This document shows, piece after piece, positions 25,049 through 33,168 of a stretch of DNA of 41,469 nt. The DNA is from Thermoanaerobaculum sp. (GTDB taxonomy: Bacteria > Acidobacteriota > Thermoanaerobaculia > Thermoanaerobaculales > Thermoanaerobaculaceae): positions 1 to 41,469 of the forward strand of contig JANXCP010000004.1 in the NCBI GenBank assembly GCA_025060245.1, written 5' to 3'. The stretch's first letter is position 1, and each line of letters starts with the position of its first letter. Made by a program: the position numbers and the translations under genes. The notes beneath the pieces were generated by a model. It had not been told where the DNA came from. It saw nothing but the letters and a program-made list of their open reading frames with translations, and made no database searches.

Positions 25049-27067
25049 TTAGGGAGCAGACCTGGTCACGCGGCTCAATACGTACCAGCCCTCGGAGTCG
25101 TGAGGGGTTTGAATCGCCAGCTTCACGAACCTCAAGTTAGGGTGGGTGTGCGCGGCCTCAGGGCTGAAAACCCCTAGGGCCAGCTCGTAATCCCCTGGGG
25201 GCGAGAAAGCTGGCCAGTTCACCACCACGGTCTCCGTACGCGGCCCCGGTTGCCAACCCTTGACGGAAAGCAAAGGAGGCGAGACCCAACGGAATGCCCC
25301 ATGGGTCAAACGTACCCGCAGCAGGTAATCCCCATAGGGCGGCGCCACGCCCACGTTTTCCCAGGTCATGGTGATGGTGAAGGAAGAACCTGAGCTTTGG
25401 GCTGGGTGGCACAGCTCCCGCAGCACCAATCGGTAGCCGATCCGCCGCAGGGCTTGCTGCACCTCCGGCAGCCACTGGGGGGGAATCGGGGCGCTCTTGT
25501 TTTGCAGGTAGCTGGCGTGCCGGCTCAAGGCCCAGTCTAGGATAAACCGAATATCCCATCCCTGCTGCTGCCAATACTCCATGGTCCAGCAGGGCTCCAA
25601 GGCCACCGGCCCCACCCGCCAGGCATGGCTAGCCCCAGTTCGTTCCAATTGGTGGTCGTAGAAATGGGGCATGTGCCAGCGCATGTCCCCCCAGCAGTCG
25701 GCCCGCCAACCGGCGCGATGCCAACCCGTGGCGTGGCGCATCCCCGCCGCGTCCCCAATGAGCATCACCTTGGGCAAACGGGGAAAAGCCATCACCCAAG
25801 TGTCCACGATGCTGCGGCGTACCTCTTCTTCCGATGGCATGGGGACCCATTGCCCCACGGTGCCGCCGCTGGGCGGCCGCCCCACCACCTGCTTGATCAC
25901 CGCCCGCCAAAAGTGCCACTCTCCCCACAGTCCTACCGAGCCAATGTCCAGGGAGTCCATGAACGGATGGGACTGGTAACGACGAGCCAACTCCGCCACC
26001 AAACGGTCGTGATAAAAGCGAGCCACCGGATCGGCTAGGTCGGGCGCCCAAAGGTCCGGTTCATCCGCATCCTGTCGGTCGTTTTCGTTGCCGTCAAAGT
26101 AGTAGATGTAGCCAGCAGCCCCTTGATCCTTAAGCCAAAGGGGGGCGTAGCTCAAAAGCGGGGTGTAAGGTGGCGCGGCTTCGGATCCCGCCACCATCAG
26201 CCGCCAAGCCAGTCGCTGTCCGCTGCGCCGGGCTTCGCCCAACCAGTACTCCATGGCGCGAAAGGCGAAGTTCCCCTCCTCCGGCTCCAGCTCGTGCCAG
26301 GTGAGGCGCGCGTAAAGGGTGGTGCTGGGAAGTTGGGCTCGGTGCTCATCTCGATCCGCCGCCCGGTAAAAGGTCTGCCACCCCATGCCCGGGTTGGCGT
26401 AAAGGGATTGGGTGTCCTCCAAGGGCCGGACCCGAACCACTCCCGGTGGGCAGTCCCGCGGCCGCTGCAGGCGCGGAAAAATCCGATGTGGCTGACCTCG
26501 CACGAAGGACTCTTCCGGCACTCCGCCCTCTCCCTGCCCCCCCAGTGCCTCCTCCTTCGGGAAGTTTTCCCTCAAAACCAGGCGGGTATCGGCGCCTCGC
26601 AAAACGGTTGCCTCCTCCGGGTAACCCCCGGCTGGGACCTGGCGGGGCGCCAGAGCAAACAAATCGACCCTGCGCCTGAGGGGCAGGGAGCGCTTCCACC
26701 CTTGAGGGTGCAGCAGCTCGGCGGCTCGGAAATCCGCGGAAAAAGGCCCGGCGGCTCCCGCCTCACGGGAGGTGTTGCCACAGGAGACTGTGGCAGCAGC
26801 TGTAGGGCGAGCTGGCCCAGTCCCCGTCTTGGCTGTACCCGAAAAGCAAAGGTTTGGAGCTCCCAGGGCCGCGGGGAGCAGCGTGTTGGCCTCTGCACCA
26901 ATTACCGAAGCGATGCAGCCCAAAAGCCCCAACAGGCTTACGCGGAGACTCGTGCCCGCCGCCTTGCCCGCGTTCCGCCGCCGCTGCCGTTTGGCCGCGG
27001 CAGCTTCCCTCCCTTTTTGGGCGGGGCCCAATTGGTGCTTCGAAAACCGTCTTGCAACGACTCTCAC
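25049..27067 (-). CDS. Secreted DUF4832-like glycoside-hydrolase-fold protein
   Basis: 672 residues from GTG 27067. The last 470 residues match the DUF4832 / beta-galactosidase-like pattern: NPGMGWQTFYRA, RLTWHELEPEEGNF, WRLMVAGSE, DIGSVGLWGEWHFW with a candidate acid/base Glu, LIGDAAG, LEPCWTMEYWQQQGW, then a beta-sandwich tail (FTITMTWENVGVAPPYGDYL). The first 200 residues are a basic stretch, a signal-like segment (SLRVSLLGLLGCIASVIG) and about 150 residues I do not recognise. GTG 27067 is chosen because TATATT ends seven bases upstream with TTGCCC at the -35; there is no ribosome site. Probably a polysaccharide-active secreted enzyme; no substrate can be named. Confidence 0.78.
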   Translation of the reverse strand: MRVVARRFSKHQLGPAQKGREAAAAKRQRRRNAGKAAGTSLRVSLLGLLGCIASVIGAEANTLLPAALGAPNLCFSGTAKTGTGPARPTAAATVSCGNTSREAGAAGPFSADFRAAELLHPQGWKRSLPLRRRVDLFALAPRQVPAGGYPEEATVLRGADTRLVLRENFPKEEALGGQGEGGVPEESFVRGQPHRIFPRLQRPRDCPPGVVRVRPLEDTQSLYANPGMGWQTFYRAADRDEHRAQLPSTTLYARLTWHELEPEEGNFAFRAMEYWLGEARRSGQRLAWRLMVAGSEAAPPYTPLLSYAPLWLKDQGAAGYIYYFDGNENDRQDADEPDLWAPDLADPVARFYHDRLVAELARRYQSHPFMDSLDIGSVGLWGEWHFWRAVIKQVVGRPPSGGTVGQWVPMPSEEEVRRSIVDTWVMAFPRLPKVMLIGDAAGMRHATGWHRAGWRADCWGDMRWHMPHFYDHQLERTGASHAWRVGPVALEPCWTMEYWQQQGWDIRFILDWALSRHASYLQNKSAPIPPQWLPEVQQALRRIGYRLVLRELCHPAQSSGSSFTITMTWENVGVAPPYGDYLLRVRLTHGAFRWVSPPLLSVKGWQPGPRTETVVVNWPAFSPPGDYELALGVFSPEAAHTHPNLRFVKLAIQTPHDSEGWYVLSRVTRSAP

Positions 27068-27074
27068 GAATAAG

Positions 27075-27103
27075 AATATACAGGCAGGGGGAGGAGGGGG
27101 CAA
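27075..27103 (-). promoter_or_regulatory. Promoter of the DUF4832-like gene, predicted leaderless
   Basis: On the minus strand TTGCCC (27103-27098), 17 bases, TATATT (27080-27075), then seven bases to GTG 27067. The transcript should begin at or next to the start codon. This is the only leaderless candidate in the window with a recognisable -35. Confidence 0.5.
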
Positions 27104-27252
27104 TCTGTGGCCCATGATCGGAGGACGGTTGGTAGGGCGAGATGAGGCATGGCGAGGATAGCTGGAAATCCCAGTGCAACCTCCCCAGGCAAAGCCTACC
27201 CTGTTCGCCGGGGACACGAAAAATGCCGGATTGGTTTTGCGCCAACGAAGCC

Positions 27253-27266
27253 AAGAAGTGCCAAGG
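27253..27266 (+). repeat. 14-bp direct repeat, copy 1
   Basis: AAGAAGTGCCAAGG, identical to 27652-27665, 399 bases away. Both copies lie in the gene-free stretch. The reverse strand resembles a sigma54 -24 half (CTTGGCAC), but neither copy has a correctly spaced -12. Confidence 0.5.
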
Positions 27267-27651
27267 CCGGAGCCGTAGGACCCTCAACCTTCCCAAGGGT
27301 TTGAACCGCCGCATGGTGCCTCGGGGCCAGTGAGAGAACATACCAAGAGAATCTGGGAAGCCAGGAATGGCTCGGGCTTCCATCGGCTGCGAACGGGAAG
27401 GCAAGGCGAGAGCACCTCGCATCTCATCCCAATCCACTGGCATCTCAAACCACCCTATAAACCACGGCGACAAGTTCGCGGGTGCCCTGAGGAGGCAACA
27501 AACCTTGGAAAAACAACCGATGCTGCCGGGGCTCCCCCACCCGCGCCTCTTCCCCTTCCCTTGCCGGGGAGCTGGCCATCACCTTGCTCACCGTACACGC
27601 TTCACCGAATTCTGGCGCAGGACGCGAGGGTCAGTTTTTTCGCCTGACAGA

Positions 27652-27665
27652 AAGAAGTGCCAAGG
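27652..27665 (+). repeat. 14-bp direct repeat, copy 2
   Basis: Second copy of AAGAAGTGCCAAGG. It follows a short inverted pair GTCAG/CTGAC around a T run (27630-27648). Confidence 0.5.
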
Positions 27666-27867
27666 AAAGAAACTGCCACTGCACCAGCCCATCGTGGTTA
27701 CCGCCAAAAGACTTCACGGCAGAAGTTTTGGCCCCGCACCCTCACAGGGCCTTGGCCCACCCAATAGACCTTCTCCTATACCTCTGCGAAGTCTCGATCC
27801 ATCGGGCAGCTGGGATCGGGGGTCAACCTGAAGGTCCTACGGTGGCAACCCTGTTTGCCGGAAGGCT

Positions 27868-27885
27868 AAGAGCTTGCAAGCTCTT
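27868..27885. repeat. 18-bp perfect palindrome
   Basis: AAGAGCTTGCAAGCTCTT reads the same on both strands. It lies 75 bases beyond the stop of the methyltransferase gene at 27960, so it could fold in that transcript's 3' end, but no T run follows. Confidence 0.5.
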
Positions 27886-27959
27886 CTGATAGCCCTCCCA
27901 AGGGGAACCTGCCGCCTGCACCTCCTCCCCAACAGCCGCAAGCTCGGGTGCCCAAACCT

Positions 27960-28436
27960 CTAATAGATACCCGGGAGGAACTTGGATACCCGGCGGCGGT
28001 AGGCCTCGTACTCGGGGAAACGCTGCAACAGCCAATGCTCTTCTGCTGCGGCCTTGCGGTCAAAAAACCAAAACACCACGACGCACCACAGGGCGGCCAT
28101 CCAGGAACCCCACCACCAGGACCAACCCAGAAAGGTGAGCACCGCGCCCGCGTACATGGGGTGGCGCACCCTGCGGTACAGTCCGGAAGTCCGCAAGACG
28201 GCGTTGGCCTTGGGCACCGGAAAAACCGTGAGGGCGCGCCCCAGCTGCCGCGCTCCGCCCAACAGCAGCAGCAAGCCCAGCAACACGAGGGCCATACCCC
28301 CTCCGGTCCTGTTCCAACCTGGGACGGGGTCCCAATCCCCCGTGCAAGGAGGCAAAAGGGTAGCCACCATCAATAGGGGCAGTTGCACCACCACCCACCC
28401 CGATCCTGGAGGAAAAGTCCAGCGAAGCCCGCGCAC
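27960..28436 (-). CDS. PEMT/ICMT-type membrane methyltransferase
   Basis: 158-residue integral membrane protein with about four hydrophobic segments. Its C-terminal half carries the isoprenylcysteine carboxyl methyltransferase / phospholipid methyltransferase signature: GLYRRVRHPMYAGAVLTFLG, then a membrane hairpin and KAAAEEHWLLQRFPEYEAYRRRV with the conserved E-E and Y residues. In bacteria such proteins methylate lipids or small molecules using SAM; the substrate is not known. Two tandem GTG codons (28439, 28436) can start it, and TATGCT ends exactly six bases before the second. No ribosome site is present. Divergent from the diguanylate cyclase. Confidence 0.85.
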   Translation of the reverse strand: MRGLRWTFPPGSGWVVVQLPLLMVATLLPPCTGDWDPVPGWNRTGGGMALVLLGLLLLLGGARQLGRALTVFPVPKANAVLRTSGLYRRVRHPMYAGAVLTFLGWSWWWGSWMAALWCVVVFWFFDRKAAAEEHWLLQRFPEYEAYRRRVSKFLPGIY

Positions 28437-28442
28437 CACCCA

Positions 28443-28448
28443 AGCATA
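28443..28448 (-). promoter_or_regulatory. Candidate leaderless -10 for the methyltransferase gene
   Basis: TATGCT on the minus strand ends six bases before GTG 28436. There is no convincing -35 and no Shine-Dalgarno. Confidence 0.35.
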
Positions 28449-28552
28449 CCCAACAACCGACCCGCGGGGTGAGCCCCGTCACCAGGGGGTGGTGAGCACA
28501 TGAGGAAATATTGCTCCCTGTGATGCGGTTATATATCCTTGACCATTCGTCT

Positions 28553-30301
28553 ATGTCAGGGGTGAAGACGCCGGTGGTGCCTGGGCGGCTTTTGGTGCTC
28601 TTTGCCAGCGTGCTCTTCTGGCTGACACCCTCACCAAGCGATGGACCAACGGAACGCCGCTTTGAGGACAGCTGTCATTTGCGTGTCCTAGAGGTTCGGT
28701 ATAGTTCTGACCCTGCCCTTACGGCCCCGCCGGCGCAGCCTACCCCTGCGCGTCTTTTCCGCGCGCCTCCAAGCGAGCGGGTGGCCCCAGGGAACTACTG
28801 GCTGACCCTGGTCGTCCACAACTGGGAAACCCGCGACCGCACTTGTTTGCTCATTCCAGACCGTTACGCGGCTCTCGTGGAGCTGTTCAAGCCTGGCGAG
28901 GGCGAGCCTGCAGCCCGCAGCGGGTGGCAGCTCCCGCTGCGGGATCGGGCCATGGAGTACCCACACCCGCTCTTGCCGGCCGTGGTGGCGCCGGGGGACA
29001 ACTACTTTCGCCTCCGGCTGTGGGTTCCTGAAGACGCACCGCTCGTCACCGAGAGCTTGGGTATCACCGCTATGCCGCTGGAACGGTGGGCAAGAGACCA
29101 AACCCGCGTAGACCACGCCCAGGGGGTCTACGGCGGCATCATGTTGGCGGTGGTGCTGTACAACTTGTTCCTCTTCTTTTCCTTGCGGGAAAAGCTTTAC
29201 ATCCTCTACGTTGCCTATGCCACCTCCTTTGGCCTCATTTGGCTGGTCCTTTCAGGTTTCGCGCTGGTCTTTCTCTGGCCAGATTGGCCAAGGTGGGACG
29301 CCCAAGCTCATTACGTCTTCGTGGCTCTGGCCATCGTCTTCGGTAACACCTTCACCAGGGCCTTCTTGAACCTGGCCAGTGCCACCCCGAGGCTGGCCAG
29401 GCTCCTGCAGCTGGTGAGCTACGGGGCCATCCTCACCCTGGTGGGTGTGGCCTTCCACCGATTCTCCCTTATCCAGATACCGCTCGCCCTGTTGGCGCTG
29501 ATCACGTGCACCCTGTACCTCGCCGTCGGAGCCACCCGCTGGTGGCAGAAAAGCCCCGAAGCACCCTATTTCCTCGCCGCCACCGGGTTGGTGGCCGTGG
29601 GCACCTTGGTGTACATCGCCACGTTCCTCCAGCTCTTGCCGGAAACACCGGTGACCCGTCACGCGGCGCAACTGGGCTCGGCAGCGGAAATGGTGCTGTT
29701 GGCCTTTGCTCTCGGCCACAAGATTCGCCATCTGCGCTTTGAAAAAGCCGAGGCAGAGGCGCGCTCCCTCACCGATCCCCTCACTGGACTGGCGAACCGC
29801 CGGGCCTTAGACCAGCTCCTGGATCAAGAGTGGCGGCGGGCGTACCGGCAAAAGAGCAGTCTGGCCTTGATCGTGGTGGATGTGGACTTCTTCAAAGCGT
29901 ACAACGACGCCCGGGGGCACCAAGAGGGCGATCAGCTCCTCAAGCTTTTGGCCGAAGAGCTGAACAAGGTCTGTCGCCGACCTGGGGATGTGGCCTCGCG
30001 CTATGGGGGCGAGGAGTTCGTTCTTGTCCTGCCCGGTGTGAACCTGCACCAAGCCCGAGACATGGCGGAAAAGCTGCGCAGTGCCGTAGAGGCCTGTTGC
30101 TGGCCTCATCCCGCCTCCCCCGTGAGCCCGTACGTCACCGTCAGTTGCGGTGTGGCGGTGGGCAAGCCGGTGGAAGGGGTGCCGGTGACTAGCCTGTTCG
30201 CCGAAGCGGATGAGGCGTTGTACCGAGCCAAGCAAAACGGCAGAAACCAAGTGCACCTGCGCAGCGCGTCGGGTCAATGGACCGGGATTCGCCCTGCCTG
30301 A
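28553..30301 (+). CDS. 7TMR-DISM membrane diguanylate cyclase (GGEEF)
   Basis: 582 residues from ATG 28553 (frame open to TTG 28511, with ATG 28523 also possible; no ribosome site). A signal peptide (RLLVLFASVLFWLTPS) precedes an extracytoplasmic 7TMR-DISMED2-like jelly-roll (about 40-180: NYWLTLVVHNW, DNYFRLRLWVPEDAPL). Seven membrane segments follow (about 190-385; VYGGIMLAVVLYNLFLFFSL is typical). The GGEEF domain (about 410-570) has the active motif GGEEF at 485-489 and an RPGD inhibitory site at 476-479, exactly five residues before it, so product feedback is expected. It makes cyclic di-GMP in response to an external ligand, probably a carbohydrate or small molecule (family inference). 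It may counter the HD-GYP protein at 18660. Confidence 0.93.
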   Translation: MSGVKTPVVPGRLLVLFASVLFWLTPSPSDGPTERRFEDSCHLRVLEVRYSSDPALTAPPAQPTPARLFRAPPSERVAPGNYWLTLVVHNWETRDRTCLLIPDRYAALVELFKPGEGEPAARSGWQLPLRDRAMEYPHPLLPAVVAPGDNYFRLRLWVPEDAPLVTESLGITAMPLERWARDQTRVDHAQGVYGGIMLAVVLYNLFLFFSLREKLYILYVAYATSFGLIWLVLSGFALVFLWPDWPRWDAQAHYVFVALAIVFGNTFTRAFLNLASATPRLARLLQLVSYGAILTLVGVAFHRFSLIQIPLALLALITCTLYLAVGATRWWQKSPEAPYFLAATGLVAVGTLVYIATFLQLLPETPVTRHAAQLGSAAEMVLLAFALGHKIRHLRFEKAEAEARSLTDPLTGLANRRALDQLLDQEWRRAYRQKSSLALIVVDVDFFKAYNDARGHQEGDQLLKLLAEELNKVCRRPGDVASRYGGEEFVLVLPGVNLHQARDMAEKLRSAVEACCWPHPASPVSPYVTVSCGVAVGKPVEGVPVTSLFAEADEALYRAKQNGRNQVHLRSASGQWTGIRPA

Positions 30302-30327
30302 GCCTTTTCCCCTGCGCAAACTCGGCT

Positions 30328-30339
30328 GGTAAGCTTACC
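30328..30339 (+). promoter_or_regulatory. Palindromic leaderless -10 region of the arginase gene
   Basis: GGTAAGCTTACC is a perfect 12-base palindrome. Its TAAGCT (30330-30335) ends six bases before GTG 30342, the same spacing and hexamer as before accD. The dyad could also be an operator lying over the -10. Confidence 0.4.
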
Positions 30340-30341
30340 CC

Positions 30342-31244
30342 GTGGGTGATGTGGCAATCCTCGGGGTGCCTATGGATTTGGGCCAATCGCGGCGGGGCAC
30401 GGACATGGGCCCATCGGCCCTACGCTACGCCCGCCTGGCGGAAAGCTTGGAAGCCCTTGGCCATAAGGTAACCGACCTGGGCAACGTGCCGGTACCGGTG
30501 GTGGAAAGCCTCGGAGGAGGGGACCGTCGCCAGCGCGGGGGAATGGCGTACCTGGAGGCCATCCGGGAAGCCTGCCAACGCACCGCTGAAACCCTCAGAG
30601 CTCTTGAACCCCGCGTCTTTCCCATCATCCTAGGGGGAGACCATTCGGTGGCCCTGGGCTCCGTCTCCGGCGTGCGTACCTTCGGACCCACAGGGGTCAT
30701 CTGGGTGGACGCCCACGCCGACTGTAACACCCCAGAGACCTCCCCCTCTGGGAACATCCACGGCATGCCCCTGGCGGCCCTCTGCGGCCTGGGTGATGGG
30801 CGACTGCAGGAGTGGCTGCTCCCCCCGGGGCCGTTGTTGGCGCCAGAGGAGGTGGTGCTGGTGGGGGTGCGGAGCGTGGACCCCGGGGAGAGGGAGCATC
30901 TCCGGAAAGCCGGCATCACCGTGTACACCATGAAAGAAGTGGACCGTCTGGGGATCGCCGCCATTGCCCACGAAATCACCCTCAAGTTGGCCCACCTGCC
31001 GCGGGTGCACCTCAGCCTCGACGCCGATGTGCTGGACCCTGAGGAAGCGCCAGGCGTGGGAACGCCGGTTCCCGGTGGCCTTTCCTACCGCGAGGCCCAC
31101 CTCTTGATGGAGCTCTTGGCCGACTGGGGCAAGGTCACCAGCTTGGACTTGGTGGAGGTGAACCCAATCTTGGACCGCCGGAACCGCACCGCTAGTCTTA
31201 TGGTGGAGCTGGCGGCCTCCCTTTTGGGCAAACGGATTTTTTGA
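30342..31244 (+). CDS. rocF: Arginase
   Basis: Manganese enzyme splitting arginine to ornithine and urea. The 300 residues hold all metal ligands: GGDHS with H101, DAHAD with D123, H125 and D127, and SLDADVLDP with D227 and D229. The substrate loop NTPETSPSGNIHGMP is specific to arginases rather than agmatinases or formiminoglutamases. GTG 30342 starts the usual VAILGVPMDLG strand three residues in; no ribosome site is present, and TAAGCT lies six bases upstream. It stands alone, with no urease or other arginine-catabolic genes beside it, so it may feed ornithine to polyamines or proline. Confidence 0.93.
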   Translation: MGDVAILGVPMDLGQSRRGTDMGPSALRYARLAESLEALGHKVTDLGNVPVPVVESLGGGDRRQRGGMAYLEAIREACQRTAETLRALEPRVFPIILGGDHSVALGSVSGVRTFGPTGVIWVDAHADCNTPETSPSGNIHGMPLAALCGLGDGRLQEWLLPPGPLLAPEEVVLVGVRSVDPGEREHLRKAGITVYTMKEVDRLGIAAIAHEITLKLAHLPRVHLSLDADVLDPEEAPGVGTPVPGGLSYREAHLLMELLADWGKVTSLDLVEVNPILDRRNRTASLMVELAASLLGKRIF

Positions 31245-31409
31245 TCGCCGGGCCCCGCTGCCGGCGGCACCCCAAGGGCGCGGGAGCCCCGCCCCCTGGT
31301 GGTATTGAGGATTGCACTGCCTGGGCCGCACCGGAAGGGGTCGGGAAGGTCTCGCCAACGCAGAAAGCCCTCCTGCACCGTCGCCTCATCCCCTGCCAGG
31401 GGACCACCG

Positions 31410-31730
31410 CTACGGGTTGAGGTACACCTCGAGGAGCGCAGGCAAATCCCGAAAAAACGTGGATTTCGCTAGCACCACCACGCCCGCCTGCCGTAGCCTC
31501 GCCCAAGAGCTGCTCTCCCCGTGGGGGCCAAAGGCCAGCACCTGGACCCCCTGATGGGTGAGGGCCAGCACTGCTTCGGGGTCCACGGCTTCCAGATCGA
31601 CCACCACCACCTGGGGGAGGGGGCCTTCCCCGCCGGAAAGGCGCCGGGGGGTTGCACCACAGGCGCGCACCGCCGCCTCTACCACAGCAAAATGAAACAG
31701 GTTGGGCACCCAAATGCCCACCTCAAGCAC
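31410..31730 (-). CDS. Small receiver-like protein, function unknown
   Basis: 106-residue protein resembling a single Rossmann or CheY-like fold: strand VGIWVP, helix, strand PQVVVVDLEAVD with an Asp at residue 45 where receivers carry the phospho-site, strand GVQVLAFGPHG, and late VVVLAKSTFF with a Lys near the receiver-lysine position. The DD pair at the N-terminus is missing, so it is at best a degenerate receiver. GTG 31730 has GGAGG upstream and overlaps the GDPD stop by eight bases, making it the third gene of the fabL-GDPD unit. Many similar small proteins follow such genes without known roles. Confidence 0.6.
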   Translation of the reverse strand: MLEVGIWVPNLFHFAVVEAAVRACGATPRRLSGGEGPLPQVVVVDLEAVDPEAVLALTHQGVQVLAFGPHGESSSWARLRQAGVVVLAKSTFFRDLPALLEVYLNP

Positions 31731-32355
31731 CTAGCACCTCCAGGGCTCGGTCCGGGTAGTTGGTGGTAAGGGAGGCCACACCGAGAGCTGACAAGTTCCG
31801 CAGACGCTGGGGCCGGTTCACGGTCCAAGGGTGCAACGGCACGGGAAGATGGCGCAGTGATTCCACCAACCTGTGGTGGGGGGAAAGTTCCAGGCCAGGT
31901 GGCAGCCTTTCCGGAACCCGTGTCACCACCCAAGAACAAGGGGCAGCGGGCAAGGCCATGCGCAGCACGGCCAGTACCGCCAGGGAAGAGGAAAGCACCC
32001 GCAGGCGGGCTCGCCCTTCCACCAGGCGCACCAAGGGATCCACCAAAGGCAGAAGGGCTCTAGTCGAGAGAGGTTTCACCTCCAAAAAAAGGAAACGATC
32101 CTCCGGGACAGCCTCCAGCACCAGGGCCAGGGGCGGCACCTCTTCCCGCCGCAGATCCGCCAGGGACCAACTGGTGAGGGGCCGCCCGTGGCGCTTTCGG
32201 TCGTGGTGGCACACCCACACCCCCTCGCGGCAAGGGCGCAGGTCCACTTCCACCCCGTCGGCTCCACAGGCCACCGCCGCTTCCACAGCCTGCAAGGAGT
32301 TGTCCCGGTAGCGACCGGCAAACCCGCGGTGGCCAATGATCATCGGCCGGCTCAT
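31723..32355 (-). CDS. Glycerophosphodiester phosphodiesterase
   Basis: 210-residue TIM-barrel phosphodiesterase releasing glycerol 3-phosphate from deacylated phospholipid headgroups. It has IGHRG (H9, R10), VEVDLR (E36, D38) and VCHHD with the second His at 51, so the metal site and catalytic His pair are present. The usual ENT motif after HRG is DNS here (D18), a conservative change at a metal ligand. It lacks a signal peptide and is short, so cytoplasmic. ATG 32355 overlaps the fabL stop as ATGA. With fabL, it suggests a lipid-turnover operon. Confidence 0.88.
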   Translation of the reverse strand: MSRPMIIGHRGFAGRYRDNSLQAVEAAVACGADGVEVDLRPCREGVWVCHHDRKRHGRPLTSWSLADLRREEVPPLALVLEAVPEDRFLFLEVKPLSTRALLPLVDPLVRLVEGRARLRVLSSSLAVLAVLRMALPAAPCSWVVTRVPERLPPGLELSPHHRLVESLRHLPVPLHPWTVNRPQRLRNLSALGVASLTTNYPDRALEVLGA

Positions 32356-33110
32356 GCCAGGATGGAGTAGCCGCCGTCCACTACGATGGTCTGGCCGTGG
32401 ATCATGGAGGCAAACTCAGTGCACAGGAACACCACCGCGTTGGCCACATCCTGGGGCGTGAGCAACCTCCCCGCCGGGGTGCGGCGACGAGTCTCCTCCA
32501 ACAGCTCTTCACGATTGGGAAAGTGCTTGAGGGCATCGGTATCCACCGTGCCGGCGGAAACGGCGTTGACGCGCACACCTTTCCCTGCCAGCTCGCAGGC
32601 CAGATGGCGCACCATGGACTCCAGGGCGGCTTTGGAAGCCCCCACCGCCGTGTAGTTGGGGATGGCCCGCACGGCGCCCAGAGAGGACACCGCCACCACC
32701 ACTTTCTCGCCGTTGCTGGGCAGGGTCAGGAAACGCTGCACTAAAGGCAGGAGGGCAAGGGCGTTGATGTCCATGGTCCAGTGCAGGTGGTGCATGGTGA
32801 GCTGGGTGGCCGGCTTGAGCACCCCTGAGGCAGCGTTGGAGATCAAGAACTCCAGCCCCCCCCACTGCTGGTGGATTTCCTCAAACATCCGCGTCACATG
32901 CCGTTCATCCGCCACGTTGGCTTTGATCACCAGAGCCCGCGCCCCCCGGGCCTCAATTTGCCGGGCCACCTCTTCCGCTGGCCCCCGCTGGCGGAAGAAG
33001 TTGATCGCCACGTCCACCTTGAAGTCAGCCAAGGACAAGGCAATGGCCCGCCCTATTCCGCGGGATGCACCGGTGACCAGGGCCCGCTTGCCCCGAATGC
33101 GTAAATCCAT
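32352..33110 (-). CDS. fabL: Enoyl-ACP reductase III, FabL type
   Basis: 252-residue short-chain dehydrogenase/reductase. It has the NADPH motif TGASRGIGRA, NAASGVL, and the catalytic Y153/K160 pair (YTAVGASK). Similarity to Bacillus FabL as I recall it is strong, especially TDALKHFPNREELLE followed by TPAGR and HGQTIVVDGGYS. FabL carries out the last reduction of each fatty-acid elongation round and is known for triclosan resistance in Bacillus. GGAGGAG lies about eight bases before ATG 33110. It heads the operon with the GDPD gene. A generic SDR function is the alternative, but the long FabL-specific block makes that less likely. Confidence 0.85.
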   Translation of the reverse strand: MDLRIRGKRALVTGASRGIGRAIALSLADFKVDVAINFFRQRGPAEEVARQIEARGARALVIKANVADERHVTRMFEEIHQQWGGLEFLISNAASGVLKPATQLTMHHLHWTMDINALALLPLVQRFLTLPSNGEKVVVAVSSLGAVRAIPNYTAVGASKAALESMVRHLACELAGKGVRVNAVSAGTVDTDALKHFPNREELLEETRRRTPAGRLLTPQDVANAVVFLCTEFASMIHGQTIVVDGGYSILA

Positions 33111-33133
33111 TTGGCGTCTCCTCCCCGCGGCGA

Positions 33134-33162
33134 ACTGTAGCCCAATGGCCGTGTTCCCACAA
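33134..33162 (-). promoter_or_regulatory. Promoter candidate for fabL
   Basis: On the minus strand TTGTGG (33162-33157), 17 bases, TACAGT (33139-33134). The predicted start leaves a short leader with GGAGGAG before ATG 33110. It overlaps little with the divergent efp promoter. Confidence 0.4.
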
Positions 33163-33168
33163 GGGGTT

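Larger units (their letters stand above)
27104..27959. other. Gene-free stretch of about 0.86 kb
   Basis: Reading frames here are short, mutually overlapping and without recognisable motifs; base composition looks less GC-rich than in neighbouring genes. I see no tRNA, RNase P, 6S or tmRNA signature. It holds a 14-base direct repeat (27253 and 27652) and an 18-base palindrome (27868). It may be an eroded gene or a regulatory/non-coding RNA region. Confidence 0.5.

Noticed and set aside
26776-26795. Hairpin TGCCACAG-GAGA-CTGTGGCA as a terminator or operator
   Set aside because: It lies inside the DUF4832-like reading frame, has no T run, and its arms run opposite to the dyads near lpxC. Left as chance within coding sequence.
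27253-27290. Minus-strand CTTGGCAC copies as sigma54 promoters
   Set aside because: At 27253-27266 the GC of the -12 element is one base too close, and at 27652-27665 there is no GC at the right place. Sigma54 spacing is strict.
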